Source of the DNA: Taxillus chinensis
Taxonomy: Eukaryota > Streptophyta > Magnoliopsida > Santalales > Loranthaceae
Direction of reading: 5' to 3'
DNA: 64,000 bases
NCBI GenBank assembly: GCA_023512835.1
Contig: CM042088.1
Location: 57,223,579-57,287,578, forward strand
This document shows, piece by piece, positions 34,213 through 46,522 of the stretch. Each line of letters starts with the position of its first letter. Position 1 is the first letter of the stretch. Both the position numbers and the translations under genes were made by a program. The notes beneath the pieces are model-generated. The model was not told the origin of the DNA, made no database searches, and worked only from the letters and a program-made list of their open reading frames with translations.

Positions 34213-35017
34213 ATGGTCTAGTTGGCCTAAGGTAGTGGGCGGATCTGGTTATCTTGAGTCCTTTGGAGGAGCCTGGAGGGACATGCCTGATCAACATGGT
34301 CCTCTTTGAGCCTCTAAGGTGTACTTGGGGTAGTCCAGACCTGAGGTAGGATTTGCATACATTGGCATTAAGGCACTAGTTGCATTTGTTGTCTTTGTGT
34401 GATTGTGTGGGTAACCGAGATAAAGCATGTGAGAGAAAATATGAAGAACATGTTTTAATCTGTGCAACTCTGATTAACTCTGATTTTATGATAACTTGAG
34501 CTGTGTGCTTGTGGAATTGCTGCTTGTGCAATGGGGTTTAATGAGGACTGAAATGTGTGCAGTGTGTGTAATTGCATGGATAAAAGGTTTGAACGTGATA
34601 AAGTTTCAATTGTGCAACTCTGAAATTTTGTGATGGTTCGAGCATGAAAACATGGAAAAGAATTTGTGGTATTGAACCGAGTGCTTGTGAACGTGAAGCT
34701 TGTGAAATGTGAACGAACGAAAAATAAAATAAAATAAAATACAATAATGTTGGTGTTCTGTGAATGATTGAGTATGTGCCTTTGTATGGTATTGTGTGGA
34801 AGAAGCGATGTTGTGTTCAAAACGATGAGATATCCACTTAAGTATAGATTATATGTGCAATGTAAAGGTGTGAACTTGTATAGTCTGTGATGTGCATCCA
34901 TGAATTTGTGTGGTGATAATGCATGTTTTGAGGTTAGTTATAGCTCAGAATGCCTAGTCGGTAATGGTATTGAGATTGTTGAGTGATAACCTGGAGCGCT
35001 GCCTTTTCGTGGAGCCA

Positions 35018-35251
35018 ATGTCTCCGAGAATTGTGACCTGTACGACTATTAAGGTAGCAGAGAAGCCCGCCCCTCGGGCTGGGCAAGTGGGTGAGCTGCA
35101 GGATATAAGTAATGATCTAATCATGGCAGAGGTTGGCATCTTAAGCCTGGTAATTCAAGAGTTGAAGGATGAGATTCGACAACTGATTAAGAGCGAGGTA
35201 TGTCGAGAGCTATCAACCCACATCATCGGGAGGAGCTTGGGTGAAGATTAA
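35018..35251 (+). pseudogene. gag: gag N-terminal remnant of the young element
   Basis: An ATG at 35018 opens MSPRIVTCTTIKVAEKPAP, then GQVGELQDISNDL and a charged helical segment (LKDEIRQLIKSEVCREL), ending at TAA 35249-35251. The layout (MxPR start, polar linker, helix) matches the start of chromoviral gag at 12954. The capsid core expected next is missing, and only about 125 bp separates the stop from the zinc knuckle. The upstream extension to 34964 is probably not used. Confidence 0.45.
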
Positions 35252-35376
35252 TTGAAGCATAGTTGTCCTGATTAGCAGAAAGGGGCTCAAGAGGTAGAGA
35301 CCAGTTTCCCAAAGGGGTTGTTCTTGCAGTGGACAACCGGGACATTAGAAAAGAGTATGGCAGGAAAAAGTACTAG

Positions 35377-35418
35377 TGTCGCATTTGTGGAAAAGTAGGA
35401 CATCTCCAGACAGTCTGT
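35377..35418 (+). pseudogene. gag zinc knuckle remnant (CCHC intact)
   Basis: CRICGKVGHLQTVC fits C-x2-C-x4-H-x4-C exactly, followed by FGKARHGARGLAQ. A stop lies just upstream in the same frame (AAGTACTAG), so the knuckle is not joined to an ORF start as it stands. All four ligands survive although pol is gone. Confidence 0.7.
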
Positions 35419-35852
35419 TTTGGTAAAGCAAGGCATGGTGCTAGAGGACTGGCTCAGCGAGCTAGGGATAAAGCAAATAAAAAATAAAAATAAAAAATTC
35501 AAACCTTGTTTGGGGGCCGAAGACTACCAAGTGAGTCTAGGAGGAGAGCATGGCAGAACTTTCCTTAGTCAAGGATGCGATTTTGATTCTCGCATGTTAA
35601 GATTTCTGTTTAGTGGTGGTATCATATTCCTTTAATGATAGTGATCGGTTGAGTCTCGTGCTGGATTAGGTGAGGTTGGATGAACCTTTGATTGCTGAGT
35701 TTCTAGCAATTTAATTAAGACACTTGTGATAGAGGGGTACTCTCACTGGGTGGGCTCTTGAGCCACTGTTTTATGTTAGGTGAGGCTTAGAAGGTCGTTT
35801 GAGTTACCATTTTGGATGGACGTAGTTGGGGGCCTACTAGAGAATAAATGAG

Positions 35853-35853
<1 letters not shown>

Positions 35854-35909
<56 letters not shown>

Positions 35910-35911
35910 AT
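35854..35911. repeat. (TA)n microsatellite
   Basis: An almost uninterrupted TA run inside the element interior. Confidence 0.95.
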
Positions 35912-35919
35912 GACACCAA

Positions 35920-38395
35920 AAGACTAATAAATTACTAATAGTTATAAATAGTTATTGGAAAGAGTTGGTGGTTTTAGTGTGGTCTAAAGTGTTAATTGTA
36001 TCTTTGTGTGAGGAAAGTAATAAATGTTACTGTATTACCTCTAATACTCTAGCGTAGGTGAGATTACGTCTGACCTAGCTAGCCTAGGAAGCTAGAGGCA
36101 TGAGTTAGTGGCTTGTGGGTAGTGTGTGACCCCGCTGTGGCAACCTTGAGTAATAGAAATGTGTTTTCATGTGAGTAGAGGTTTCGTAGATGTCTTTACT
36201 TAAGAAGGATGTTCTTTTGGTAACCTTTCCAAGTGTCAAGGTTGAGGGAGGAAATTGCCACTAGTATAACCCACCCCTTGAGTCATTGAGATCTAAATTG
36301 ATTGGCGAGAGTGGTATGTGGTTTTAAGGTTCTTATGGGTGTCCTGTGGAGATGGCTACAAATTCTTGGGTGGCCAAACATTGACCACGTGTCATGCTGG
36401 TAGTGTGTGAAAGACCTTGGGTAATGTTCATAGGATATGTGGTGAAATGGGTTTGCGTATGTATAAAAATGTGATGAGTTATGAAACTAGGTTACGAGTG
36501 AGTTTATAGGATCGTGCTCAGTGAATCCAATCAGTGCAAGCAGGCAAGCGAGTGAGATTGGGCAGGCCTTGTTTGGGTTTTTCCTCATAATTGGGAGACA
36601 TCTTCCGAGGGCTTGAGGATTTACTCATGGTGGTAGGACCATTCCATTGAGCCATGTCGTGTGGGCAATGGGCTTAAAAGAGGCGAGGAGGCGAGAGGCT
36701 AGTATGTCCCCTCTTACATGTGTTCTACACAGTAGTTTGTTTCGTGTGTTGTGGTTGCTTAGTTTTGTTGTGTGTGTTGCATATGTGCTAAAGGGGTATA
36801 GCAAAGTTCTTATGTGTGGGCCTCGTGGCAGACATATGCAGAGGAGTAGGAGGTGATGCATGCGCATATCATGTGCGGTGTGGGATGAAGAGGGATGTTA
36901 TGTGTAATGTTGATATTATTCCTTGTCACATGTGATGGCATGCTAAGTTAAAGTGTGAAAGTATTGATGAGTTGTGATTCACAGAATGGAGTCAGATGTG
37001 AGTTTTTACTTATAAGGGGTATTAGTGCTACTTCTTTGGGGGGGATTTGTGTCCTGCGGCTATTATGGGGTCTTCATGCTACATATGTTCTTCTTGAAAG
37101 TCTTTCATGTGTATTTTTATGCAGTAAGTGAGATGGTCCACACCATCAAGGTGTTGGTGTGTTTGGGAGCTACGTGAATGTCCCGAATCAGGAGTTTGCA
37201 TGTCTTGTTTCCTGTGCCTACACAGAGGAATTGCAGTGACCATATTAAGCTGCAGCTAGAGCCTGAGTATTTCTTGCTCCATTTGAGTGTTTTGTTGGTA
37301 TGTTGAGATAGAACGTAATAATTGATATAGCGGAGTTAGTGGGCCATGAGGTGGAGTATGTCCTGGAGGCTAAGGATTCCCTTGTGACCTGTGAATGGTG
37401 ACACAGAGGATTCCGTTGTTTTCATGTTGCAGGTAGGAGAGTTTTCCAGGGTGGAGAGAACTATGTTGTTAGTACCTACACATCGTCAAAGGATTCCTAT
37501 CGCATGGAATGTCTGCTGATTGAGTAAGGTGTTATCACTTGGGTTGTAACAGAAGCCTCAGTTCATGAAGGCTGTGTGGGACCTTGGTGGATCCCTATTT
37601 GACCATAGTCAGAGAGGTGTTATTTGTGTGGCGTTCTGGTTGATGGGATTCTTTGGTAGATTCTCAACGTTGGTGACTGGTGTTAGCCCGATAGTAGTTT
37701 TTTGGTCTCGCCGTGGTTGTGTCTGGTACTGAATTTGTCATCCCTGGACTCCATTGGGCATCATGTTGACTGTAACCGAATGGAAACTTCATCCTAGTAT
37801 AGCTGTGTCCTGGATTGTAAGCTGTGGAGAGCCATCATTGGTGCTGGTTGGGTTTTGATGTGGCTTGCTAGCGGATGTATTCTTCGGATCCCTAAGCCTA
37901 TTCTGCGTTCGTGTGAGGGGATTCAGTTGTGATCTTTGGTCTTCTTTGTGGTGATATAAAATGTGGCACCGTGATTGTGGTTTACATCATGCTCTTATCC
38001 CGTTTGTTTGTATTTCATTGTGACCTCCTGGTGCTTGTTTGTAAGGGTGAGGTCTACATCTGGGGTGTGACGGGTTCTTGTTGGGGTATCTTTAATTGGG
38101 GAGTGTTGGTTCTATTGTGACGCGCGTAGGCTAATGGTGTTGGCCTTGTTCGGTTGTTGGGGTCTTAGCGAATTTGTGGGAGGTTTCTCGACCTCACTGT
38201 TGTCCGACTTGCTCACATGAGTTGTTGTCAGCGCGCTACTTAACTACGCTCTAGTTCTTGATATGCTCATGAGTGTTACGCTAGTGTTGGCTAAATGGAG
38301 GTACTCATTTGGAGCGTACTAACAATGTTAGTATTCGTTAATGCATTCTGTATTGCTTTGATCTCATTGTGGTGTTTGCAATTTGGTTTCTCTTT
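35920..38395 (+). other. Interior of the young element without recognisable pol
   Basis: The stretch has GC content and word use like the rest of the element (TGTGTGG-rich, GT-rich plus strand), but no YRKLN, xDD, integrase HHCC or DDE motifs in any frame. It may be a replacement sequence or pol eroded beyond recognition. All ORFs here are under 85 codons. Confidence 0.55.
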
Positions 38396-38427
38396 TCGAG
38401 GACGAAAAGTCCAAAGGTGGGAAGGTT
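38396..38427 (+). other. Internal copy of the hairpin/purine-tract module
   Basis: CGAGGACGAAAAGTCCAAAGG then TGGGAAGG repeats the module that precedes the 3' LTR at 39021-39052, about 620 bp downstream. Confidence 0.7.
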
Positions 38428-38727
38428 GTGAGGGAACTTCCAACGGATGTGTTTGTATGGTGTTGGCGGATGGGCAGTGGAACGTTAAATGTGCAGTAGT
38501 GTTTGTGCTGTGAGTTGATCTGTGACCGAGGTGATTTGTTAAACGTGTTGGGGATGGGAGTATATGTCTCACACCGTCGTGCCATGTAATTACTTGCGAC
38601 ACATGTTATGTGTGTTTTTGTGGGATATCTTCAGTCGCAGGTATGTGGATGGTTGTGGGCAAGGTGCATTAGCTTGTGCGTTATGGAAGGTGTGTTATCT
38701 TTTTGAGGACGGCACGTCCTACGAAGG

Positions 38728-38796
38728 AGACATGGGAACGTGAGTCCGTGATACGTGAGCAGCACCCAGAGTTGTTCGAGGACGAACAAACTTAAG
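38728..38796 (+). pseudogene. C-terminal tail of chromoviral pol (chromodomain end)
   Basis: The frame ETWERESVIREQHPELFEDEQ, ending in T and a stop at 38794-38796, aligns with QTWEKESQMRILHPELFEDD of the intact chromovirus chromodomain. Upstream chromodomain residues are not recognisable. It shows the element descends from a pol-bearing chromovirus. Confidence 0.75.
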
Positions 38797-39020
38797 AGTG
38801 GGAGGTGGCTGTTGGCCAAGGGATAGTGATGTGTTTTCTTGTGGTTCATGATTTGGTATATTTGTACTTCTACTTGTAAACTGGTATTTTTATTGAGATG
38901 TGTTTTGAGATTGCAATGTGTTTGAGATGTCCTGTTGTGTTGTGTGATCCATCTGGGCATTGTGGCTCGCTGTTTTCCAAATGGGCCGCATGTGTTTGTT
39001 TTCCTTGCATGTCGTTTCTT

Positions 39021-39052
39021 TTCGAGGACGAAAAGTCTTAAGGGGGAGAGGA
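39021..39052 (+). other. Hairpin motif and polypurine tract of the young element
   Basis: CGAGGACGAAAAGTCTTAAGG then GGGAGAGGA lies directly before the 3' LTR. The GGAC/GTCT arm has one change relative to GGAC/GTCC in the related element. Confidence 0.8.
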
Positions 39053-40943
39053 TGTAATGACCCGTGTGTAAGAAGTTAACCACAAACACCTTGGATGTTG
39101 GTGCACAAGTTTGAGGTAAGAGATGAGCCCAAGAGGGGACTTTTGGGAGGTGCATGTGACAAGTGATAACGTGCATTTATGCCCTAAGAAGATGCTATGC
39201 ATATGCATGCGGTTTTAAGCTGTTTTGGCAGATTTTGGAGCTCACTTTTGATATAGTAGATGGCCTCAAACAATTGGCGTGCAAGAACAAAAGTTGCTTA
39301 GAATGAGGTCCTCTACCTACCACAGAAATTTCAGAGCATTTGGAGCTGCACGTGAATTCACCCATTTCACGTGCAAGCATATTTTTGCTTCTCAGACCTC
39401 TACAAGATGCAAGGAGGCTTGGGGTGAAGTTTGAGTGCATTTGGAGCTGCACGCCAATTGGGGAATTGACGTTCAAATTGGCGTGCAAGCATGTTTTTGC
39501 ATGGTTACCTTGGTTTTGTCATTCTAATCATCTTTTCCCAAAGGACCATGTTAGAAGTATGAATATTTTGGTGTGTATGGATGTGGGAAGGTCATAGCTT
39601 GTTCCATCAAAACTATGTCGTTTTGATGCTGGGATTCACTTAATCAAAACTACATCGTTTTGATGTTATGTTATCTATATAAGGAGGAGAAGCCCCTCTG
39701 TTTTAGGTTTAGGGTTTGTTGCTCCACCAGCCGTCGCAGAGAGAGAGAGAGAGAGGGGGGGGGGGGAAGGAGAGCTTCTAGTGGCTGCTGGAGCGTCTTG
39801 CGTGGGTGGTCGGAGTCTTGCGTGGAAGCGGGAGCAGGAGAACATACAAGGTAGGGGTTCTGTTCTTCCTAAATCCTCCTCTGTCCTAGGGTTCTAGGGC
39901 AGATTATGGAGTTGTACCTATTTATATATATATGTAATCCATATAGGTGTGATCTCCTATATGGATGGTGGCCTTCAATGGCATTTTGGTGTGATTCTGT
40001 TGTTGGGTGTTCAGTGCATGTTACATGTTCGATGAAATGCCTGTGTGAATATTGCTGTGTGTATTATGCCTAGTACATGTTTGATAATATGCATGTGTGG
40101 CTAGACTTGTGATTTGGTGTATGTATGCATGTTGGGTGTTTGTTCTATTGCCTAAATGGCTGGCTTTGTGCACTTGTGAACGGGTGCACACCAAGTGTTT
40201 GGTTTTATGCTTGAGTGACCGTGGTGTATGTTGTGTGCATGACTGTGGTATCTGGCCTGAAGAGGCGGTTAAATTACTTTGCCTGAGAGGCGGTTAAACC
40301 AGTGGCCTGAAGAGGTGGTTAAATTACTTTGCCTGAGAGGCGGTTAAATCAGTGGCATGAAGAGGCGGTTAAATTACTTGCTTGAGATGTGGATATGTTA
40401 GCCCGTGTGGCTAAGCCTATATGGCTATGGATATGTTAGCCTATATGGCTAAGCCTGTATGGCTGTGGATATGTGTATGTCGTGTGATTGTGGAATATAA
40501 CCTGTTTATATCTTATTGTCACTACACTGCACCTGTACATACCCTCATGTAGACGCTAGGAGCATGGGATGGGTTGGGGAGACATGATCCCTACTGAGCT
40601 GTGGTTGCTCACCCCTCCCTCTATGTTGTGTTTTCTTTCAGGAACATACAGGCGTTAGGTGGGACCCCAAGGTGGAAGACCTTATTTACTTTACCGTCTT
40701 TCATTTATGTTATTTTGTGGGAATTGATGTAACCCCAGTGGGGATGGATTGAAAAGAGGATTTTGTTGTAATAAAGACTGGTTTGGATTGTGGATTGCTT
40801 TAATGAACACTACTTTCTTGAATGTGTTGTGGATGTTTTAAAATGTTATATTCGGGGTTTGCACCCTAACCCCTTTGCCCTCCGTGTGGGTACAAGGGGA
40901 GTCACGTACCGGTTTCCTCGTGATGGAAATCCGAGGTGTGACA
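39053..40943 (+). repeat. 3' LTR of the young element
   Basis: TGTAATGACCCGTG...CCGAGGTGTGACA; TATATAA at 39676-39682. It is nearly identical to the 5' LTR except for the extra ~35 bp at 39282-39317, a G run in the GA tract and scattered substitutions. Confidence 0.9.
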
Positions 40944-40948
40944 AATAT

Positions 40949-41261
40949 TATACTTATAGTGTATATTACACCACATTAATTTAATGCAAGTGCGGTGCAC
41001 ACTGAGATAAACTTTGTTATTGAGATTGATGCCCATTTTACTTGATTCAATATAGGTATGGGTTTCATATGAAACTTTGGAGTGGTTAAGAAAAAGATTC
41101 TGACAGAATTTTTATTTATACATATTATTTGTTTTTAATTATATGATAAGTTATATTATAATAATTTTTATTATATTATATTATATATTAATTTTATATT
41201 TGATGAGTTATGTTGAGAATTTTAAATTTCAACCTTGTACCTCTCTCTCTCTCTCTCTCTC

Positions 41262-41298
<37 letters not shown>

Positions 41299-41540
41299 TA
41301 ATTTTGAAATTATTTTATTAGATACGATCAAATATAGGAGCCCTGCTTGGAGCATTCACAGTGGGCTCTTCAAAAGTTAAATAATAACTAATGTGAAAAA
41401 TACTCTCATGCAATAGACTCTTTATTGCTACAGTAAATTTAACCTTTGGTTAAATGGCTGGCCAAATTTGGCCAGCCAATTTCATTATCTAAAATACTAC
41501 AGTCAAATAAAATAATAAATTTTAAATTAAAATAAAATCA
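40949..41540. other. AT-rich intergenic DNA
   Basis: It contains a (CT)n run (41241-41262) followed by (AT)n (41265-41294). No gene is seen. Confidence 0.6.
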
Positions 41541-41958
41541 CGCAAGGGCAGGGGGGGCACTGTGGCATTGGAACGCAGGAGGAGGGGGTCAGCGCAACAA
41601 CAGGTGGGAGGGGGACAGCATGCCAACGGGTGGGAGGGGGTAGGGGCGGCGGAGGGGAACGCAAGGGGAGGGGGGTGATCTGTGCAGGGGGAGAGAAGGC
41701 AGCCCCGATCTATGCAAGGGAGAGGGGGGAGGGGTAGCACGGTAGCAGGCAGCAAGGGAAGAGGGCATTGCAAGGTGCAAAGGAGTGGCGGCGGCAAAAA
41801 AGTGGGGGGCGACGGAAGGGAAACACAGGGGGTAGAGGAGGCAATCTGTGCAGGGGAAGGAGAGGTGGCCCCAATCTGTGCAAGGGAGGGGGGAGCAACG
41901 GGGCCCGGAGGGGGAGGGGAGAGGGGGGCAGTAGGCATGAAGAAACAAGAGGGAGCGT
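41541..41958 (+). repeat. G-rich, strongly strand-asymmetric tract
   Basis: About 420 bases contain very little C/T on the plus strand and many GGGG/GGGGG runs. A loosely repeated unit carries CTGTGCAGGGG and TATGCAAGGG (for example 41675-41735 and 41845-41900). Frames on either strand are low-complexity (Pro/Leu-rich or Gly/Arg-rich) and are not treated as genes. Multiple closely spaced G runs could form G-quadruplexes. Confidence 0.7.
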
Positions 41959-41966
41959 GCGTGAAG

Positions 41967-44218
41967 TAGGGGTGTAACACTAAACTGCCAAATCGTCAAA
42001 ACCGCTCCAAACTGATCCGCCGAAATCGCCAATTTATCAAATCGTTGAAACCGAACAAAAATCGGTTTGATTTGGTTTGAAGTCGAATAATATAATGGTT
42101 TGGTTTGATTTGAGATTTCAAAACCGCGGTTTAAACCAAACCGAACAGAATAATGTTATTATTTACTTATTTTATATTTTTATTTTATGTCTTGGATTTA
42201 TTTATTTAAGATTATTAGAATCGGGCATAGGTAAAGGTCCAATTACGTGTCACGATACTGTTCGCTTTGGGCTCGCCATATCAGCCCGCACGGCTTTAAA
42301 ACGCGTCGTAACATTTAAAGCCTTCTTTCTTCTTATATATGTCTTAACTTTCTTGTCCTTGAGCGATGTGGGACAAACATCCCAACAAAAATTATTTGTT
42401 AATACTTGATATGTTATATTTGTGAATTATATTATCAAATTTTGTGACTTATAATTATAAATTTAATATGTATTAATATTGATATGCTTACACACTATTT
42501 ATTTTTTTATTTTACATCATTTTAATTTTAAGAATTCAAAAGTTTATGAACTAAATCGGCTCAAACCAATCCAAACTGATAATAATTCAAATTGCCGGTT
42601 CAAACCGAATCAGTTCGGTACGGTTTAGTTTGGTTTGATTTTGTCCAAACCGAAACACATCAAATTGGTTTGAAAAATGACTTAAACCAATCCAAACCGT
42701 ATGCTGTAGGTTGGAGACACACCTACAAAACTGGGGATTTATTGTAACTCCCCCTCAATCCACGCCTTGTAGAGAGATCAAACAGTTCGATATTAAAGTG
42801 ACATCATAACCCGGATACCGCCGCACTAACAGGACACGCTGCTCGATCACACAACGCCAAGAAGACTTTCGATATTACGGAACACTTAACGGGGATAACA
42901 ATAGGACAACTGGGCTCTGATACCAGTTTGTTAGAATCGGGCATAGGTAAAGGTCCAATTACGTGTCACGATACTGTCCGCTTTGGGCTCGCCATATCAG
43001 CCCGCACGGCTTTAAAACGTGTCGTAACATTTAAAGCCTTCTTTCTTTTTATATATGCCTTACCTTTCTTGTTCTTGAGCGATGTGAGACAAACATCCCA
43101 ACAAAAATTATTTGTTAATACTTGATATGTTATATTTGTGAATTATATTATCGAATTTTGAGATTTATAATTATAAATTTAATATGTATTAATATTGATA
43201 TGCTTACACACTATTTAATTTTTTTTATTTTACATCATTTTAATTTTAAGAATTCAAAAATTTATAAACTAAATCGATTCAAACCCATCCAAACTGATAA
43301 TAATTCAAATCGCCGGTTCAAACCGAGCCAAACCAAACCGAATCAGTTCGGTACGGTTTGGTTTGGTCCAAGCAACAGGTTCGGTTTGGTTTGATTTTAT
43401 CCAAACCGAAACACATCAAATTGGTTTGAAAAATGACTTAAACCAATTCAACCCGTATGCTGTAGGTTGGAGACACACCTACGAAACTGGGGATTTATTG
43501 TAACTCCCCCTCAATCCATGCCTTGTAGAGAGATCAAACCAGTTCGATATTAAAGTGACATCATAACCCGGATACCGCCGTACTAACAGGACACGCTGCT
43601 CGATCACACAACGCCAAGAAGACTTTCGATATTACGGAACACTTAACGGGGATAACAACAGGACAACTGGGCTCTGATACCAGTTTGTTAGAATCGGGCA
43701 TAGGTAAAGGTCCAATTACGTGTCACGATACTGTCCACTTTGGGCTCGCCATATCAGCCCGTACGGCTTTAAAACGCATCGTAACATTTAAAGCTTTTTT
43801 TTATATATGCCTTACCTTTCTTGTTCTTGAGCGATGTGGGACAAACATCCCAACAAAAATTATTTGTTAATACTTGATATGTTATATTTGTGAATTATAT
43901 TATCAAATTTTGAGACTTATAATTATAAATTTAATATGTATTAATATTGATATGCTTACACACTTTTTTTTTATTTTACATCATTTTAATTTTAAGAATT
44001 CAAAAATTTATGAACTAAATCGGCTCAAACCAATCCAAACTGATAATAATTCAAACCGTCGGTTCAAACCGAGCCAAACCAAATCGAATCAGTTCGGTAC
44101 GGTTTGGTTTGGTCCAAGCAACAGGTTCGATTTGGTTTGATTTTGTCCAAACCGAAACACATCAAATTGATTTGAAAAATGACTTAAATCAATCTAAACC
44201 GAATCGATTTTAACCCTA
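41967..44218. mobile_element. hAT-like element (2252 bp) with an internal TRIM/hAT tandem array, TSD GCGTGAAG
   Basis: It starts TAGGGGTGTAA, ends TTTTAACCCTA, and is flanked by perfect 8-bp duplications GCGTGAAG (41959-41966, 44219-44226). The inverted ends are imperfect but the 8-bp TSD fits hAT. Subterminal AAACCGA/TCGGTTT repeats lie at both ends, as in the element at 23499. The interior is a three-copy tandem array described separately. There is no transposase. Confidence 0.8.
42213..43855 (-). repeat. Three tandem copies of a TRIM-LTR/hAT chimeric unit (periods 716 and 757 bp)
   Basis: LTR-like blocks starting at 42213, 42929 and 43686 (about 175 bp, TGTTAGAATCGGGC...ACATCCCAACA; the first copy starts TATTAG) are each followed by ~290-310 bp of the hAT element's right subterminal sequence. 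Copies 1 and 2 then have ~225 bp of retroelement interior ending GGGCTCTGATACCA, the reverse complement of a tRNA-iMet primer site. On the minus strand the order is therefore LTR then primer site then interior. Copies are highly similar, so amplification is fairly recent. Repeated frames inside (starting MLESGIGKGPITCHD) are by-products. Confidence 0.75.
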
Positions 44219-44226
44219 GCGTGAAG

Positions 44227-46500
44227 GGAGAGAGAGAGAGGAGAGAAATAAAGATTTTAAATAAGATTTTAAATAAAATACTTAAATTATATTAAGGCTA
44301 TTATTTCATTCCTTAAAATTCAACTTGTTTATAAAAATTTATTATTAGACTAAATTATAGCTAAAGTCTCTTAAGTTCACCGTAAATGCTCTTATCCACG
44401 GAATGCTCTTACATAATGAGTAATGAGTATTTTCATCATATTAAAATCCTCATTCCTGACCTCCGGCCTACCATCCCTCCACCCTCCCCCCCATCCCCCC
44501 CCACGTTGCCGCTGCAACATACACGCCGCACCACGCGCAAGAGTGTGGTATTTTCAGAATTAAAATTTGAAATTGCGGGTATAGGTGGAAAACAAAGCAT
44601 GAAACTGTGGGTATTATGGGAAGTTTCTAAAAACCCCGACAGGCGAATCTAACGATACCCACTAAAATGTCGCCACGCATTCACATCACGTGGCTCGGTC
44701 TATCATCAAACGCATATAAAAAAAAAGTTAAAATTTTAAAAATAAAAAGCATGCAGCAACGGTGCGAAATGGATAAAAAAGGTGAAGGGAAAATAATAAC
44801 AATTAACAACAAAAAATTCATCAGCAATCTTTAGTTTTTAGGAGATAAATAAATAAATAAAATTAAATAAAACTGGAGAAGTGCTACGTCCGGCTGGCTC
44901 ATCCTATTCTAAAACTTTTAAGTTATACTAATATCATTTGTGTTCGTTTTTTTCTTCTTCTTCTTAAGTTCGTTTATTTAGTCTAATTTATGATAAAATT
45001 ATTAAATCACCTTTTTTAAAAATATAATAAAATGTAGAAATTAAATTTAATCATACCTTTTAAAATACAACCAATACTTAAAGCTATCCCCTACATGGAT
45101 TGTAACTTGAAATAAAAGAATAACGTTTTGTTACTTTTCTTAATTAGTAATTCCCTTTTTAAAAAGCGCCCACTAGTTTTCTTAATAAAAAAGATACCTG
45201 AAGAGGAAGTCTATTTCATGATATCTTTCTTAAAATTAGTGAGATCTTTTATTTTTATACTTAACAATTAAAATTAACGGGCATAAAATTTGTCCGGAGA
45301 TTCGAATCATAAATAAATAAATAAAATAACATTTAATTCTCAAGTCAGGGCGAGTCGGGAGTGTAAAATATTTAAAATAAATTATATTATACATTCGAGC
45401 ATTTTAAAAATATTAATTTGCTAATTTAATTTATTTTTTAAATTTCTTATCCATATACTTATCACTCGATTAATTGGACTATATTACCTATTATCTTTTG
45501 TTTTTTAAAAATTATTTAGACACACGTGTATGTAATATGCATAAATCTTATATGTCAGGTGAAATTATTTTTCAAAATATGATTATTCTTAGAAATAGTA
45601 ATTTTAAATAATTTAAAATTATTTATGCTTATGAATAATATAAATTTAACTGAATTTATAATTTTAAAAAATAAATTTATTTTGAAAAAAAAAACATAAC
45701 CGTTGTATATACTTTTTTAAGAAAAATAAAGTATGAAAATTACCGTAATTGTCAAAATAATATTATAGCGATGCCTACTTGAGAAGGGCCTTCCCAACGG
45801 TGCCTTTATTCATTCTATCATTCTATGTGACTCAACGAGCATATATGCATTTTCTACGGTTGAGAAACAATCAGCCGCAGCAGAGTATTGTCAGTCAAAG
45901 CACCCACCAAGGGGAGAAATATTGATCAACGGCCACATTTGATTATTTTACTTGTGGTTGGTTGAATTCATCATCAAATCAAGTTTTAAAAAATCAAATG
46001 AAACCGTCTAATTCCATAAAATCAGAAATGATAGAAACGTGTTAACTATTAATTGAAATAAGAAAACTCTCAGCCAATTAATAAATGCATATTCCTATAA
46101 TATAAATTAACACACAAAATTACAAACATTATCACCATCTCTTCTTGATTGAAATTAAATTTATTACAGTCCCATCCCATGTAACAAATATTTGAAAATT
46201 CTACTCTGCCGACATTACAGGTAGCTAGCTAGGTAGACATTAAAAATATGTGTGGCATGTGATTCTCTGCTGTATTATCAACGAGGGAGTCCTGCCGTCC
46301 ATGCTGGCTCCTCAGTTCCCTAGACTTTTAATCGTAGTTATTTGGGAGGGCCTGTGAGTGTCAGGTACACAGCTATTGACACCAACATCAAGAATTCAAT
46401 ATGGCAAAAAATTAAATTTAAAAGTAAACAATTAAACCAAAGATGATAAAAGGAAAAAAGAAGAGAGAGAGAGACAGCTAAGTCCTCACCCACTACTCAT
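44227..46500. other. AT-rich intergenic DNA upstream of MIR159
   Basis: No gene or structured repeat is supported. The last few hundred bases before 46500 include a (GA)n run at 46459-46475 and presumably contain the MIR159 promoter. Confidence 0.55.
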
Positions 46501-46510
46501 CAGTCCTTGG

Positions 46511-46522
46511 CCTTTATAAAAA
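46511..46522 (+). promoter_or_regulatory. Probable MIR159 core promoter (TATA box)
   Basis: CCTTTATAAAAAGGC lies about 390 bp upstream of the hairpin on the same strand. It is the only strong TATA-like site close upstream. The start point itself is inferred. Confidence 0.5.

Larger units (their letters stand above)
32334..40943 (+). mobile_element. Young chromovirus-derived element with near-identical LTRs and a degenerate interior
   Basis: It is flanked by the 5-bp duplication AATAT (32329-32333, 40944-40948). The order is 5' LTR 32334-34197 (1864 bp), primer site 34201, interior of 4855 bp, purine tract, 3' LTR 39053-40943 (1891 bp). The LTRs differ by scattered single bases (about 2% by eye) plus a ~35-bp segment present only in the 3' copy (39282-39317), so insertion is recent. 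The interior keeps a gag-like start, one intact zinc knuckle and the last 22 codons of pol, but no RT, RNase H or integrase core that I can find. It is therefore non-autonomous and must have been moved in trans. Confidence 0.85.

Noticed and set aside
41522..41980. Long Pro-rich and Gly/Arg-rich frames on both strands
   Set aside because: These are open only because the tract lacks stop-forming bases; there is no start context and both strands are equally open.
42077..44140. Repeated frames such as MLESGIGKGPITCHD
   Set aside because: They fall in non-coding TRIM LTR sequence and recur only because the unit is tandemly repeated.
44386..44652. 88-codon plus-strand frame
   Set aside because: Pro/Thr low-complexity with no family match and no promoter or intron context.
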